A stretch of 64,000 bases of DNA from Candidatus Gullanella endobia (GCF_900048035.1 NZ_LN999832.1:620001-684000); one strand, 5' to 3'. Shown: positions 8,650-21,233, numbered from the stretch's first letter. Program-made: numbers and translations. Notes: generated by a model from the letters alone, not told the origin.

Positions 8650-9130
8650 TTATTGCAATAGGTCAGATACTGTAAATCTTCTATTAAAAGAATAGATATC
8701 ATTCATTACCTGTTGACAAAGATTTATATACTGGTGGTGCACTATAACAATCATACTTACGTGTGTAAAGTTGTATTGCCCAATCTAGATATCGATTATC
8801 TGTAGTGTATAAATCGACTGAAAAACAGACTATATCGTGTTTAACTGTAAACCGTATTAGAATTTAGATATTGAAATATATCTTAGATTGCTTAATATAA
8901 AGTTTGTTTGACTCGCTTATTAGCTTCTAGCATTAAAATATAATTGCTATTAGCATGCTCCTGTTAAACCAACCAATGTTAGATACAAAAACTTAGCTAG
9001 TTTATAATCTTAAAAATACACTCGCTTTATTTTCTATGAGACAATAGTTTTCATAAGCACTGCTAAAATATAACAGCATGATCTCATCTTCCTAGTTGAT
9101 TAATACTAGATAATCTAATATTAGTTTAAG
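8650..9130 (-). pseudogene. waaE: Decayed waaE (LPS core beta-1,4-glucosyltransferase)
   Basis: Minus-strand fragments resemble the family-2 glycosyltransferase WaaE (KdtX), which adds glucose to heptose I in Serratia and Klebsiella and is encoded between waaA and coaD there. Readable blocks are 'SNYILMLEANKRV' (WaaE has GDYILMIDADERV, the metal-binding DXD-type region) at about 8910-8950, and 'LDWAIQLYTRKYDCYS' followed by 'PPVYKSLSTGNE' at about 8703-8795 (WaaE has [28 protein letters not shown]). Stops and frame changes separate the blocks. The DXD-type motif is degraded (EAN). E. coli K-12 lacks waaE at this site, so the ancestor had a Serratia/Klebsiella-like core locus. Boundaries are approximate. 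Confidence 0.7.
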
Positions 9131-9181
9131 TTTATTAAAAGTAATTACAACCATTGACAAATTCTTGCTGTATAATAGTTA

Positions 9182-10447
9182 CTAACTATAATGTATTAAA
9201 TAGGGTTCTAATAGATTCAATAGTCGCTGAAGTGCACCCTGATTCTGGTTTAAAACTTTAATAGCATTGTTACTGTAATAGATGCGATAATCCTCATTTT
9301 TTAACAGAGTTAAAACTGATTTGACTAATGACTCTACGTCTGTTACAGTAATTAGACCACCTGCTTTGTCTAATTTATTACAAATATTGCTAAAATTAAA
9401 AGTATGTGGTCCCATCAATACAGGGATGGAGTGCACTACTGCCTCTATAGGATTATGGCCTCCCTTCTCTACTAAACTACCTCCAATAAAGGCCAAATCA
9501 GCTATACCGTATAGAAGCATTAATTCACCTATAGTATCTCCTACTACTACTTGTATACCATTAGATGGAATTTCATCAATACTGCGCATGACATAATCGA
9601 AACCAGCTTTCATAGTCATTTTTTCTACTACTAGAAAACGTTCCGGATGACGTGGGACTATAATAAGCAGAAGATCGGGGAAATGGGTTAGTAGTTTGCG
9701 ATGAGCTTGTAATAATAATTTTTCTTCGCCAGCATGGGTACTAGCAGCTATCCATACCGGACGGTGCAATGCCCACTGGCGACGCATCGTAAATATCCGA
9801 GCCGACAACTCTTTGGTAATGGAAATATCAAATTTTAGATTACCAGTAACTACTAACTGATTTTTTTTTAATCCTAGTTCAAGGAAACGTGCGCCATCTT
9901 CTTCATTTTGTGCTGCGACGAGCGTAATACGGCGCATAATACTTGAGACGAAACTATTAAACCTTTTATAATTGGCTGCAGAACGGGCAGATAGACGTGC
10001 ATTAGCAACTACTAGCGGGATGCCCCGGTGGTGTATCGCTTTAATAAGATTAGGCCATAACTCTGTTTCCATTATAATAACCAATCGGGGATTGACTTGA
10101 TTGAGAAATCGAGTTATCGCTTTTGGAAAATCATAAGGTAGATAAACATGATAAATATCTTTACTGAATTCTAACTGTACTAACTGTGACCCAGTAGATG
10201 TCATTGTGGTAATAGTAATTGGTAACGTTGGATAACGGTATTGAAGTGCGCGTACTAAAGGGATAGCTGCCATCGTCTCGCCGACTGACACAGAATGTAA
10301 CATAATTCCACCAGGTTTTACTTTTCCTTGGCAAAAGCCATAACGTTCAGTTAAACGTTGACGATAGGTTGGTTCTTTTTTGATACGAAATAATAACTGT
10401 ATCCATAAAAGCGGTTTGATTAATAATATAATTACATTATAGATCAT
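9182..10447 (-). CDS. waaA: 3-deoxy-D-manno-octulosonic acid (Kdo) transferase
   Basis: A 421-residue family-30 glycosyltransferase that adds two Kdo sugars to lipid IVA at the inner face of the cytoplasmic membrane; E. coli WaaA has 425. One N-terminal hydrophobic segment (residues about 1-20) anchors it. Conserved blocks are 'RYGF', 'GGIMLHSVSVGETMAAIPLV' (with the catalytic glutamate of the GE motif), 'ETELWPNLI', 'NARLSARSA', 'AAQNEEDG', 'VPRHPERF' and 'GGSLVEKGGHNPIE', all present. The gene is full-length and unbroken, although waaE downstream and waaC, waaF and hldD upstream are dead. So the cell likely makes Kdo2-lipid A and little more. Confidence 0.97.
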   Translation of the reverse strand: MIYNVIILLIKPLLWIQLLFRIKKEPTYRQRLTERYGFCQGKVKPGGIMLHSVSVGETMAAIPLVRALQYRYPTLPITITTMTSTGSQLVQLEFSKDIYHVYLPYDFPKAITRFLNQVNPRLVIIMETELWPNLIKAIHHRGIPLVVANARLSARSAANYKRFNSFVSSIMRRITLVAAQNEEDGARFLELGLKKNQLVVTGNLKFDISITKELSARIFTMRRQWALHRPVWIAASTHAGEEKLLLQAHRKLLTHFPDLLLIIVPRHPERFLVVEKMTMKAGFDYVMRSIDEIPSNGIQVVVGDTIGELMLLYGIADLAFIGGSLVEKGGHNPIEAVVHSIPVLMGPHTFNFSNICNKLDKAGGLITVTDVESLVKSVLTLLKNEDYRIYYSNNAIKVLNQNQGALQRLLNLLEPYLIHYS

Positions 10448-13190
10448 TATAATTAACTATTCTAAAAACAATAAATCATGTATTGAATGAGTTTTAATTA
10501 GGTAATTTTAATATTTTTAAAAATTGATATATTTTGTCATGTTATTTGAAATCGCTCGTAAGTAAAATAAGGTATTTATTTGATTATAAAAAATCTAGCT
10601 CATATTAAGAATGAGAAACTAAAAAATTAAGTTCTATATCTATGATAACAGCTGATGATAAACCATTGTAAACTAATATAAAATACATAGGTATATAGTT
10701 ATTTGTATGGTAACACTTAGTTCTTCATATTATTATATCCTACTCTCAATATAGTACTTCGGTAGAAAATTTGGAAACTATTACTATCAAGTATATTGCA
10801 TAAAAGATTTTATGTTTTTGCTCAATACGATATAGATTTAATACATTATGCTTTTAAACGGATCGTAAATAATCGGAAAATTAGTATATCACTAAAATAC
10901 TAATCTAATATTTATTCGATTGTTATTAATAATATACACAAGATCAGTAATTAGAGACTCTGTGTTAGTTATTTGATAACCAAATCAATATTTATCTTAT
11001 TCAAAATAGATAGCAATTAGTATATTCTGCTATTTTAATAGTTCTCTACAGCTCTGTTATAAAAAATCGGAAATAATGAAAAATTAATAATTTGTCATCA
11101 ACATCTAATGATGATATTAGATGATATATGTTAGCTAATTCTGATGATATAGTATGCTGTGTAAGCGTTGTTATAGTTATACCTTATTGTGATATCCTCT
11201 CCGACTTTAAAAATATCATAACCAACGATACATTTATGATTTTTTTCTAGACTAAGTTAACATTGTTGACAGTAATTTTCTAGAAAAATAGAAAAAAGTA
11301 GGAATTTTTTTAAAAAAAATTATTTTATATCTTTAAGTATTCAGTAAAATATAAAATCATATTATCAGTATTTTCTATTTTTTAATACTATTTTGTTTAC
11401 AATCGCTTATCGACTAATACTAAATGTAATAGTAATAAAATACATATTAGATATAGCAAATTTAACTTATATTTAAAATTAACTATTTATACAAGGAACA
11501 ATTTAATTTTTTTATAAAAAAGTAAAAGATACTTTTCTTTTTTATAACGTTAATTAATTCTAACATATTTAATAGGAATCAGAATTTTTATTTACTTTAA
11601 AATATATATAAACATATATCGGTCTTATAAGATTCATATTGAAGGTTTTAAATAGAATTTAATGAGCAATTTATATCTTTATCGGAATTTTAAAAATACA
11701 TACATCGAATTATTCACTTTATCTAAAATTATAAGACATATATAAATATTTTTTCTGCTTTAAATTACATGATCTTATCTAATCGATTCGAAAGGTATAT
11801 CTACTTATTAAATAGATAGTAAAAATTAAAGGATTTTAAATAAACTTAATTCAGTTCAGTATTATTCTAAAACTCAGCAAATATAGTAAATATAATTTAA
11901 TATATTAATAGTAATAACATTATGATTCTAATAAAATATATAAATTTATAAGATTGTATCCAAAAATTATAATAATAAAATTATCAATAAGCATAGTGAA
12001 AAAATAAAACTAAATACAATGTCAAAACAACACTATGGATATTTATTATAATATGATCAGTTTGATAAAATAATAAATTTCTTTATCGAATTCATTATTA
12101 TAATATAATTATTTAAAAGTTTCCTATCTAGTTTTGTGTTATATGAGAGAATTCCGTTATTTTTTGATTAGTTAATTCTATTTATGGTTGTTTATAGCAT
12201 GCATTCCTCTGATTTTATATTAGATAAAGAAGATGATAATTTTTAAAAAATGAACATATCAAGACTGAGTACATATATCATTGCTATTTTCTATACTTAT
12301 TCGATAGAATTGTTTAAGCTAATTTAGCTCTTGCTGTTAAACTAACATCCATGAATCTAATGGTAATAGAAAATAATAAAAAAATTTTATTTTGTATCTT
12401 TTATTAAAAGATATCAGAGACAACTTTGTTAGTTATCTGCTGGTTTATAAGTATTTTAAAAAAAATTAAACATAATTTTTTAAAAAGTTAAGTTGATTTC
12501 TTAATATTATGGATTAATTTTATTGATCTTATAATATAATAAAATTAAGAGAAATAAATATTATTACCATTTTCTATTACATCTATTTTGTTTGTTCTAA
12601 TAATGTTGTATATCATAATACTTACAGTTATTATAGGTAATTATAACAACTGTAAGTAGCAAATACATCTAGCTTATTTTTATTTCAAAGAAATAATTAA
12701 ATAAAGGAAAAAATTAAAAGTGAAGAAGTATTTTAAATTAGCAAAAATAAAAATTTTCTAATAAAAACTATTTATATTATAGTAAGTTAGTATAATATTA
12801 AAATTAATTATAAGAAAGATCATATTCTTTAACTACTAGAAATAATAATATTGACTGATTGACTAATGATCTCTTTAGAGATCATCATCATAATCATAAG
12901 CATAAAAATAGCAATAGATATTAAAATTAGTATTATGTTACTAGCAATTATAATATAGATAGGTGGAAAATTATTTATATATAAAGCTATAATAGTATTA
13001 TGAATAGAATTTTATTAAATCTATTTCCAATATATTCACTAGAACTTAATTAATAAATAAATTACTTAAAAAATGGATAGGTCTTATTTTTAATATTAAC
13101 AATCTATAATAACAATAGCAGAAAGACGAATAGATAATTCATGATGTGTTATCCACAGTATTATCTTTGTTCTTACAATGATAACATCGA
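10448..13190. other. 2.7 kb gene desert inside the old LPS core locus
   Basis: In Serratia-type core loci other glycosyltransferase and ligase genes lie between waaC and waaA. I could read no reliable remnant here; the sequence is highly AT-rich with frequent stops in all frames. Confidence 0.5.
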
Positions 13191-14121
13191 TTAAATTATC
13201 TGACAAACGTATTCAGCTGATAATTTTTCTATACTACTGTCTATTCCGCGAAAGACTTTTGATGGCATCTAGAGATACCAATGAGTTCTAGATCGATAGG
13301 ATCATATAGAGTTATATTTAGATGTTTTAGAGCAGCAATCAGATGATTAAGACCAGTATTTACTAACACAACCGCCTTAGAAATCACTAACTGTATTGCT
13401 ATCTATAATAACGTTAAATAAAGAAGTAATTTAGCTTCGCTAAACCCATTAGCAAGTCAATAAACACGTAGATACTCATACTTTTCTATATGGAAACTTG
13501 ACACAATAACCAGTATTACAAGCAAGTTAAATTAGTGTACGTCAATGAGATTTTGGTTAATCCTTTCCAGGATGAGTTGTAACATGAAGAAATACGATAT
13601 AAATTTCATCGCTATTTTGACAAAAATAATGAGAAATAGCATAGTCTTCTAATATAAGAGGTGGCAAATATCTTAGGCTAGCAGAAAATAGTTTCCGTAT
13701 AAATGTAATAGCGTGCTGTTGTTTTTATGTTGTGTCGCTGGTGATGAAACTAGTTGGAAAAGGTTTTTTTCATACTATTTCAAGAAGACTGTTTTACCAT
13801 GAGCTATATGGATAAAAATATTGCACTTTTAATTAAACCCTGTGCATCAATTACTATATCATAGCGATTACGCTATAGTTGATATTTGAAATTAAATCGC
13901 TTCTCACGAATGGTTGAGTTAAACCAGTTTTTACGCCAATGACGAATAACTACTAGTTATTACTTTCCGAACAGATAGATACCAAATTAAAATCGAGATA
14001 AAATTCTCCTCTACTACTTAGTCAAAACGTATCCAAAAATTGCTTTTATTGTATCAGTAAACTTATGTAGAGTATACAATATATTACCCATCGAAGATAT
14101 TTTAACGATAAGAATCTATAT
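13191..14121 (-). pseudogene. waaC: Decayed waaC (LPS heptosyltransferase I)
   Basis: Close to the full length of waaC (931 bases against about 960) but with many stops and frameshifts. The start region reads 'ILIVKISSMGNILYTLHKFT' (E. coli VLIVKTSSMGDVLHTLPALT); the start codon itself is now ATA followed by a stop. Further blocks are 'YDIVIDAQGLIKSA' near 13850 and 'VLVNTGLNHLIAALKHLNIT' near 13320-13380, the donor-binding region. The end reads 'KLSAEYVCQII' with TAA at 13191-13193. WaaC adds the first heptose to Kdo2-lipid A. The remnant directly follows decayed waaF as in the normal hldD-waaF-waaC operon. Confidence 0.88.
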
Positions 14122-14760
14122 TAGTTTTCTTTTTCAAAAGATAAGAATATTTCCGGTTTTATTAGTACCTGAGCAGATTAAATTGTGATTAAGCTATAAT
14201 AATATCCTTGATGATTATAGCCTTTACGAATTTTATGATAACTATTGATTAAATGAATCACTCTGACTTAATTGGAAAGTAGTAGAGTAAAATCTGGGCT
14301 GCTAGATTTATATAATAGCAACGAGAGGATAATATAGAGTACCAACTATATGTATTAATCTAGAATTATTATTAATAATCTCCCGACAAATAGCAATAAG
14401 GATTACCGTTTACTCAAGTGAAATATGGTTAACTAAATTATGGTACTAGCTGCTTGTTTCTTTGATTAGTACGATATTAATAGCTTCACTGACCGTACGA
14501 TCCTTTATAAAACTTAACAATATTATCTGATATCCTTGTTTAATAAGGGTTTCTGCTAACGCGACGTAATGATAATACAACTAGAATTCAACTAGATCAA
14601 ATTCGGCGACGTAATAAAAATCAATAAGCAGATATAAATTATTAATCATTAAGTAGAAAAGTGCGAAATATATGCTTCTTTCGCTGAGCTGACTATAAGT
14701 TATGGCAGGATAACGACGCTGGTAAATTACCATAATTATATATTATCCGACGATCAAAGA
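14121..14760 (-). pseudogene. waaF: Decayed waaF (LPS heptosyltransferase II)
   Basis: The C-terminal two thirds can be followed on the minus strand: 'HYVALAETLIKQGYQIILL' at about 14515-14575 (E. coli HYAELAKQLIDEGYQVVLF), a run matching AVILIAACKAIVTNDSGLMH near 14370-14430, 'SSSPDFT' and 'VRVIHLINSYHKIRKG' near 14230-14300, then a stop at 14121-14123. In-frame stops are spread throughout. The N-terminal third is much shortened, with only a possible 'RRYPAI' trace, so the right boundary is approximate. WaaF adds the second heptose of the LPS inner core. Confidence 0.85.
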
Positions 14761-14857
14761 ATAGAGCAGTATAACGTTGTACTGTAAGAAGAAAACCTAC
14801 TTATTAAGTATAATAAAAAATCATTAAAAAATTGTGAACAAGTGGTATCGTCAGAGC

Positions 14858-15785
14858 TTAATTAACTTCCGAAATACAATAATATTCTGCAATTCTTTTA
14901 GTAAGAGTTTTAAATGATTGTCTATAATAGACAGCTTATAATTTAGTTAAATCTACTTTACTATATACCTGATAGTACCTTTTAAGTTTTTCTAGAAATG
15001 GAATATATTAAACTAATTTTTTATAATAATTCAATAAAGCGTCTGCTATTATTTAAAATAATTTCGCTCAACTAGTTCTGCAGTTGAAAATTCCAGAGAG
15101 ATTTCTTTGTCATAACTATGGATTTACCGTTGCGATATAGTCAACATAAATGAAATCGCGATTAAAATCTTTACTACCAGAAAATAGCTGTGAATTTTCT
15201 CCAGTATTAATTTGATTATTTGAATGTAAAACCAAACTTGCCATATCTCCTTTATACCTATCGTGTAGACCGTAGATATTGAAATAGCGGAAACCACAAA
15301 CTTGTAATTCGGCTTTCGTCAGCAGGGTACGTACATATTGATCAAATAAAAAATTTATAATAACCATAGACATTCAAGATTTTTTATCATATTCTCGAGA
15401 TTCAATAAAACACTCAGTTCTGAGGTCGTAGATTGCTAAAGAAGAGGCATATAAAAAGGAATACTACGTTTTATACAGTAGTTCAGAAGTTTTTTTGAAT
15501 ATTAATAGTTATTATTAATATATACTTGTCGTTTTATTCAGTTATAGAAGAACAAGTACTTTCATGAACCATTTCAGCAATATCGCCGAAATTATCACCA
15601 ACTAGTTTACTAGTAATAAAACCTTCTTTGTCTATATAATCTAAGATATTTAAATCAGCTAGATTAGTATATTTAGCACTATTTTTAAGATTATCTATTA
15701 CTAATATATTAGTATAATGAATCTAATTTAAGATTTTAACGATGTTACTTCCGATAAAACCAGATCAACCAGTAACATCTATCAT
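14858..15785 (-). pseudogene. hldD: Decayed hldD (ADP-glyceromanno-heptose 6-epimerase)
   Basis: Almost full length (928 bases against 933 in E. coli) but broken by stops and frameshifts. The start at 15783-15785 reads 'MIDVTG', stop, 'SGFIGSNIVKILN', stop, where HldD has the NAD-binding GGAGFIG loop. Next come 'NLADLNILDYIDKEGFI' and 'FGDIAEMVHESTCSSITE'. A still-open stretch at 15116-15373 carries '[18 protein letters not shown]' and '[14 protein letters not shown]'. The C-terminal part has 'ADALLNYYKK', 'YIPFLEKLKRYYQVYSKVDL' and 'FKTLTKRIAEY'. HldD makes the heptose donor used by WaaC and WaaF, both dead next door, so the whole branch was lost together. Confidence 0.93.
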
Positions 15786-17402
15786 AGATTACCTTTCGGT
15801 TTTTAATGGAACCGAAACAACGTCGATCTTCATAAGGCTCCTATTTGCTATCATACTTATAATACTTTCTTATTAGATTTTATGCCTCTAAAAATTAACT
15901 GTATATTTGCTACTATGGTTTATGAAAAACTATTTTATTCTGTTATATAGCAATATATTTTATTTATATACTTATTTAAGAAAAATTTATTTTTTAACCT
16001 AAAGTAATTATAAATATTAGATAATCAACAATACTAGTACAGTGAAACTATTATATTGTAATAATAATATCTTGCGATTAAGCTGATGACAAATATTATT
16101 CTTATTATTAATTTCATCTAGAAATTACAGCTTTTAAGATCTGAAAATCGGTGTTAATAGAAATGATTACTATCTGATTATTGCTATTCTTACTATATAG
16201 GATATAGTAAGAATATTGAATTAATACTTCATTATATATTTCATATCGATAAAACTATAGGTAATAGTACTACTATATAATTATTTAATCCATACGACGT
16301 ATAGAATTTTTGATTGTATGCTGAACAACATTTAGTTACCTTGTCTCGGTTCATTATAATCATGAGTGCTCTAGGAAATGTTTTTAAATGCACCATAGGA
16401 AAAACAAATGAAAATTTTTACTGTTCTTTTTATGGGTTTTGAGTACTATCTCTCAGGAATAATAAACATCAGACAATACCATATTAGCTATCAATATATA
16501 GCTGTCAATTATTACCTTTTCTTCACTATCTTCTATCTCTATAATTACTAACCTTTGTATGATAGTTATTCATAACATGAATAGTATAATTTACTAGTAT
16601 CATCTAAAAATCATAGGTTTATAAACATTTATATATTTTATATTTTCCGATTAGTATAAGAAGAAATATTACATAATCGTAATTTATTTAATTAAAAATT
16701 AAGATAAGTACTTATTATCTTAAGTTGTATTTATTACAGCTATAGCACTTTTTGTTACTATTTATATTTTATATTATTAAATTCACTTTTAATCTGATTT
16801 AGCTTATTAATAGTTTTTTGTATGTATATTTTATTAATAACTAAACAGAACAGGATATTTTCCTAAAGATAAAATCGATATTGAATACTTTATTATCTGA
16901 TATTATTATACAATGTATAAAAGATATAACTGCATCAGTGTCATCATTAAATACTTCATAGATCGGAGTATATATTATGCAATAATTTATATCAGACGAT
17001 AATTAATTATTTTTATTTTAATTAAAAAAACAAAGAAGTATAATATTTTCTATTGCTAAATATTTTTCAATAATATAAAAGCATTTTTATGTTATCTTAG
17101 TTTTCTACTTGTCGTCTTAAGCATAATTATCAGCAGAATTTTGGATTAAAATAAAGATTATATTTAATAGCATTTTATTGAGCACTAGCTAATATGAGAT
17201 ATAAATATTAAGTGGTATGTTTATAGTGATTTAAAAATCGTTTATAGTTTCTGTTATATATTTTCTTAAAGATTTTATACATAACATAAATTTACTTTTT
17301 ATTGAATATAATATTAATATATAGACTGAATTTTTACAAATGATAATAGCATAATTAAGTTTTTAAATACCATATCGTTTGTTAGTAGGATTTAATGCTT
17401 CT
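15786..17402. other. 1.6 kb gene desert
   Basis: envC and gpmM lie in the corresponding E. coli interval next to yibN. I read no trace of them. A 13-bp inverted repeat lies at 16186-16214. Confidence 0.5.
16186..16214. repeat. Inverted repeat, 13-bp arms
   Basis: ATTCTTACTATAT and its exact reverse complement flank the loop AGG. It has no gene near it on either side and no adjacent T run. Confidence 0.6.
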
Positions 17403-17834
17403 ATGAAAGAAATTATACAATTTTTTCTTCGTCATTCAATACTTAGTTTAATATGGATAGTTCTTTTTTTTAAATTAATGTTTGATATTTTGAAAAACTA
17501 TTTTTATAAAATAGACGAAATTGCTTGTAGTGAAACTATTAATCTGATAAATAGGGAAAATGCAATAATCATTGATCTTCGTAATCACGAAGATTATCTT
17601 AAAGGGCATATTATTAATAGTTTGAATTTAACACCAAAAGATATTAAATCTAGCAATCTAGATGAGTTGAAAAAAGAAAAAAGTAATCCAATTATCTTTG
17701 TCTGCGCTTATGGTATTAATTCGCACGATTCGGCAAAATTTTTGTTAAAGGCTGGCTTTAAACGAATTTATATACTTAAAGAAGGTATATTCGGCTGGAA
17801 CATGGAAAATTTACCGCTTGTCAGTGGTAAATGA
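17403..17834 (+). CDS. yibN: Rhodanese-domain membrane protein YibN
   Basis: From the ATG at 17403 the protein starts 'MKEIIQFFLRHSILSLIWIV', parallel to E. coli MQEIMQFVGRHPILSIAWI, and has 143 residues, the E. coli length; the upstream ATG at 17379 would add eight residues unlike the family. One transmembrane segment (residues about 12-32) is followed by a rhodanese domain: 'IIDLRNHEDYLKGHI' and, at the active-site loop, 'VCAYGINS', where a cysteine sits at the catalytic position. It ends 'GWNMENLPLVSGK'. Its role is uncertain; it may work beside the YidC insertase. Its usual neighbours grxC, secB, gpsA and cysE are gone. Confidence 0.92.
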   Translation: MKEIIQFFLRHSILSLIWIVLFFKLMFDILKNYFYKIDEIACSETINLINRENAIIIDLRNHEDYLKGHIINSLNLTPKDIKSSNLDELKKEKSNPIIFVCAYGINSHDSAKFLLKAGFKRIYILKEGIFGWNMENLPLVSGK

Positions 17835-20270
17835 TCTTTTTTTGTAAATCTATATTTCTACCAGTATAAATTTATGTATAGGGATTGTCAAATTCAACTA
17901 CTGCTATACTAAAGATAGCTATTAAAACCATATAATGTAACGTAGCAAAAGATATATATATCGATTAAAAATCGAACTTTCTGTTACAACAATTAGAAAT
18001 GACTAATTATTTACCTATTAAAAATGATGTTTTTATCAATACTATTTCTAGATGTAATGTTGATAGTATTATTGTCACTAGTTTTGATATGTTAATTTTT
18101 AATTTTATGTCACATAATTGGAGCTATGCTTACCAAGATCAGTCCTTATTTATATTAAGACAACAAAATTACCTAAGTTATTAATAAGGTATTATTATTA
18201 AAAATCTTATAAGCTATTTAATAGTTTTTTCTAGAGGTAATTAGAAGTCAAATACTACTGATTAGCTTTTCTAGATTGATATTTTCATAAGAAAAAACAG
18301 TAATTATTCTATTCAGTAAAAATTTTTATTTTATAATAATTTCGGTTTTTATCAGTATCTAGTTAAGTAATGCGATAAGCAATATAATTAATATCTGTTC
18401 TAATATTTTGATAATATTAGTGTTAATAACAATATTTACATCATATTAATTATCTTAGTTTAAAAGTTAGTGGTCTTATTATGATAATTATATCAGACGA
18501 TAATTAACAAGTTTTTGAATTAAATGGTAGTATTGTTGTAATATCGCTAATTACAGCGAATTTATATTAGTTTTATGGAGTAAAAACAAAAACTGATATT
18601 AGTTTATAAAAATAATATCACCAAGTTTAAGTATAATTTTTATTTCATACAAAACAATATTTAGTGTAATATCCTGTTAAGGAAAATGTAGAATTAAAAA
18701 TTGTTATTACAGTCATTATTTATTATGTTTTAGTTAACTTACCCCCTTAGCTTCGTTAAATATCTTTAATACTAAGATAGTAGTAACTAAGCAATAAGTT
18801 TTAATTTTAACTATTTAACCTTGATTTAGACAGGATTATATGTGCTAATACTTTCAGTATATTTCTAAATTTGGAGAGGTATCGTTAATCTTACCACTAT
18901 ATGCTTTATCAAAGCAGAAAAAAGATAAAAAGTTATTTAAGATTAACTTGTCTGATACTGAAGTTATTAATATTTTATAATTTAATAACCTATTATATAA
19001 TAATATGCAAATTAGAATATATAATAACATAACATCACCATGTTAAATATATAAATATATAAGTATTATATATTTATATAAAAACTTTTATCATACAACT
19101 ACTTAATATCAATTTTATTGTCGGATAAAAGATAGTAAATTTTTGGTCAACTCTAACAAAGTTCTATTAAAAATCGTTTCTTACTAGTCAGTATTTAGAT
19201 ACAATATCCCTCTTTAGCGGGAGATATATCAGTTTTATTTTTAGAAATTTATTATTATAAATTTGATAAATATCATTTATCTATGTTTAAAAAATATTTT
19301 AGATAACGTCACAACATCGTTTAGTATAAAGTACTATAGAAAATATAGAAATAAATATATTAACAAATGTCGTAATATCAATCTATATACGTGCATATTT
19401 GCTATTACGTCAATTAAGTTATAATATAAAATATAGATAATTTTTATTTGACATACAATCTAGTCACTATAATTTAGTATTATATTAATAGCATAACCTA
19501 TCAGATTGATTTTTTCCATAGATAGTACTTATTCTTTTAATATTTAATCATTATTAAATACTTGATATATTTTATTAACAACTATCTATAAATTAGATTA
19601 TTTCTATTAATAAAAAAATTAATATTAATTATATTAATATCTTATTCTTTAGATAAAGATACTTGTATTTTAAATAATGTATTAAAGATACTATTTATTT
19701 TTTATTTGCAATCTGTTAAATATATCTCTCTATTGTAGCAAATAAAAAATTTTTAAAACCTATCAATTATCCGAAATTAATTTCTTCAAAAAAAATAAAA
19801 CACTATTAATTATATAATTAAACATAAATAGAACAATGGTTCTATTTGCTAATGTCTATTTTTAATAATATATAAATATACTAATAAATTGTTCTTGTGT
19901 TTTTTAAAGACTAATATGGGAAATTTTTATAAAAACAAATATTATTTAATATGTCATATTAGTAAAATACTTAAAATTATTTTACTATATTAATAATTTA
20001 TATTCATAAAACTATAATATTACTATAATACGTTAATTATATTAATATTAAAAATATATTTAAAATATAATATATCTATTTCAATGTATATCAAAAATAA
20101 GTCTACAAATATAATATATTAAATTAGAGAAAGTTATTTATATTATTATATAATCATATAGTTTAATTTAAAGCTATTCAGCTTTAGAGATTTATTATGT
20201 TATTTTATTAACAGTAAACAGCATAAATTTATTATATGCTATAAGCAGTAAATTAGATAAAGAGATAGTT
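17835..20270. other. 2.4 kb gene desert (grxC-secB-gpsA-cysE interval)
   Basis: In E. coli yibN is followed by grxC, secB, gpsA and cysE. None is intact. There are faint gpsA-like words near 18520-18960 that I do not consider sufficient. An open frame at 17999-18184 has no resemblance to a known family. Confidence 0.5.
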
Positions 20271-21233
20271 ATGATTAAAAAAATTGGTGTGCTAACAAGC
20301 GGTGGTGATTCACCAGGCATGAATGCAGCTATTCGAAGTGTAGTACGATCTGGGCTTTCTGAAGGTCTTGAGGTCTATGGTGTTTATGACGGTTACCTAG
20401 GTCTATTTCAAGATCGAATGGTAAAACTAGATCGTTATAGTGTTTCAGATATGATTAACCGTGGCGGTACCTTTCTTGGTTCCGCACGTTTCCCTGAATT
20501 TCAAGAAGAAGATATTCGTACTATTACTATTAAAAATATGATAAAACGAGGTCTGAATGCATTAGTAGTAATTGGCGGAGATGGTTCTTATATCGGCGCT
20601 AAACGTTTAACAGAAATGGGTTTCCCTTGTATTGGTTTACCAGGTACAATTGATAATGATGTAGTAGGTACAGATTATACTATTGGCTACTTTACCGCGT
20701 TAGAAACTATTGTTGAGGCTATTGACCGACTACGTGATACATCTACGTCACATCAACGTATTTCTATTGTCGAGGTTATGGGACGGTATTGTGGTGATTT
20801 AACCATGGCATCTGCTATTGCCGGTGGTTGTGAATTCATTATATTGCCTGAAGTAGAATTTAAACCGGAAGAGTTAGCTTATGAAATTAAATTAGGTATC
20901 GCTAAAGGTAAAAAACACGCTATTATCGCGATTACAGAACATATCTGTAATATTTCTAAGTTAGCACAATATATTGAAAAAGAGACGGGGCGTGAAACTC
21001 GTGCGACTGTATTGGGACATATCCAACGTGGCGGAAGTCCAGTGGCTTATGACCGTATTTTGGCTTCACGTATGGGTGCCTATTCTATTGAACTTCTTTT
21101 GAAGGGATACGGCGGCCGTAGCATTGGAGTACAAAATGAGCAATTAGTACATCACGACATAGTCGATGCTATTAAAAATATGAAACGGCCTTTCCGAAGA
21201 GATATCCTAGAAACAGCAAAAAAACTCTTTTAA
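20271..21233 (+). CDS. pfkA: ATP-dependent 6-phosphofructokinase
   Basis: A 320-residue protein, exactly the E. coli PfkA length, starting '[20 protein letters not shown]'. It makes fructose 1,6-bisphosphate, the committed step of glycolysis. The ATP-binding 'GGDGS' (about 102-106), the catalytic 'PGTIDNDV' with Asp127, the 'MGRYCGD' substrate loop (about 169-175) and the effector-side 'GHIQRGGSP' are all present, so allosteric control by PEP and ADP is probably kept. It lies 240 bases from any remnant, with an AGAGA before the ATG, and a possible terminator follows. It starts an E. coli-like series pfkA, tpiA, hslUV, ftsN, priA, rpmE. Confidence 0.98.
   Translation: MIKKIGVLTSGGDSPGMNAAIRSVVRSGLSEGLEVYGVYDGYLGLFQDRMVKLDRYSVSDMINRGGTFLGSARFPEFQEEDIRTITIKNMIKRGLNALVVIGGDGSYIGAKRLTEMGFPCIGLPGTIDNDVVGTDYTIGYFTALETIVEAIDRLRDTSTSHQRISIVEVMGRYCGDLTMASAIAGGCEFIILPEVEFKPEELAYEIKLGIAKGKKHAIIAITEHICNISKLAQYIEKETGRETRATVLGHIQRGGSPVAYDRILASRMGAYSIELLLKGYGGRSIGVQNEQLVHHDIVDAIKNMKRPFRRDILETAKKLF

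Noticed and set aside
17999-18184. A 61-codon open frame after yibN
   Set aside because: It does not match grxC or secB, has no ribosome binding site or family motif, and is of a length expected by chance.
18480-18960. Words loosely like GpsA (for example GSIVVISLITANL) at the place where gpsA is expected
   Set aside because: The matches are short, in changing frames and rich in residues favoured by AT-rich codons. They are not stronger than chance, so I did not call a pseudogene.
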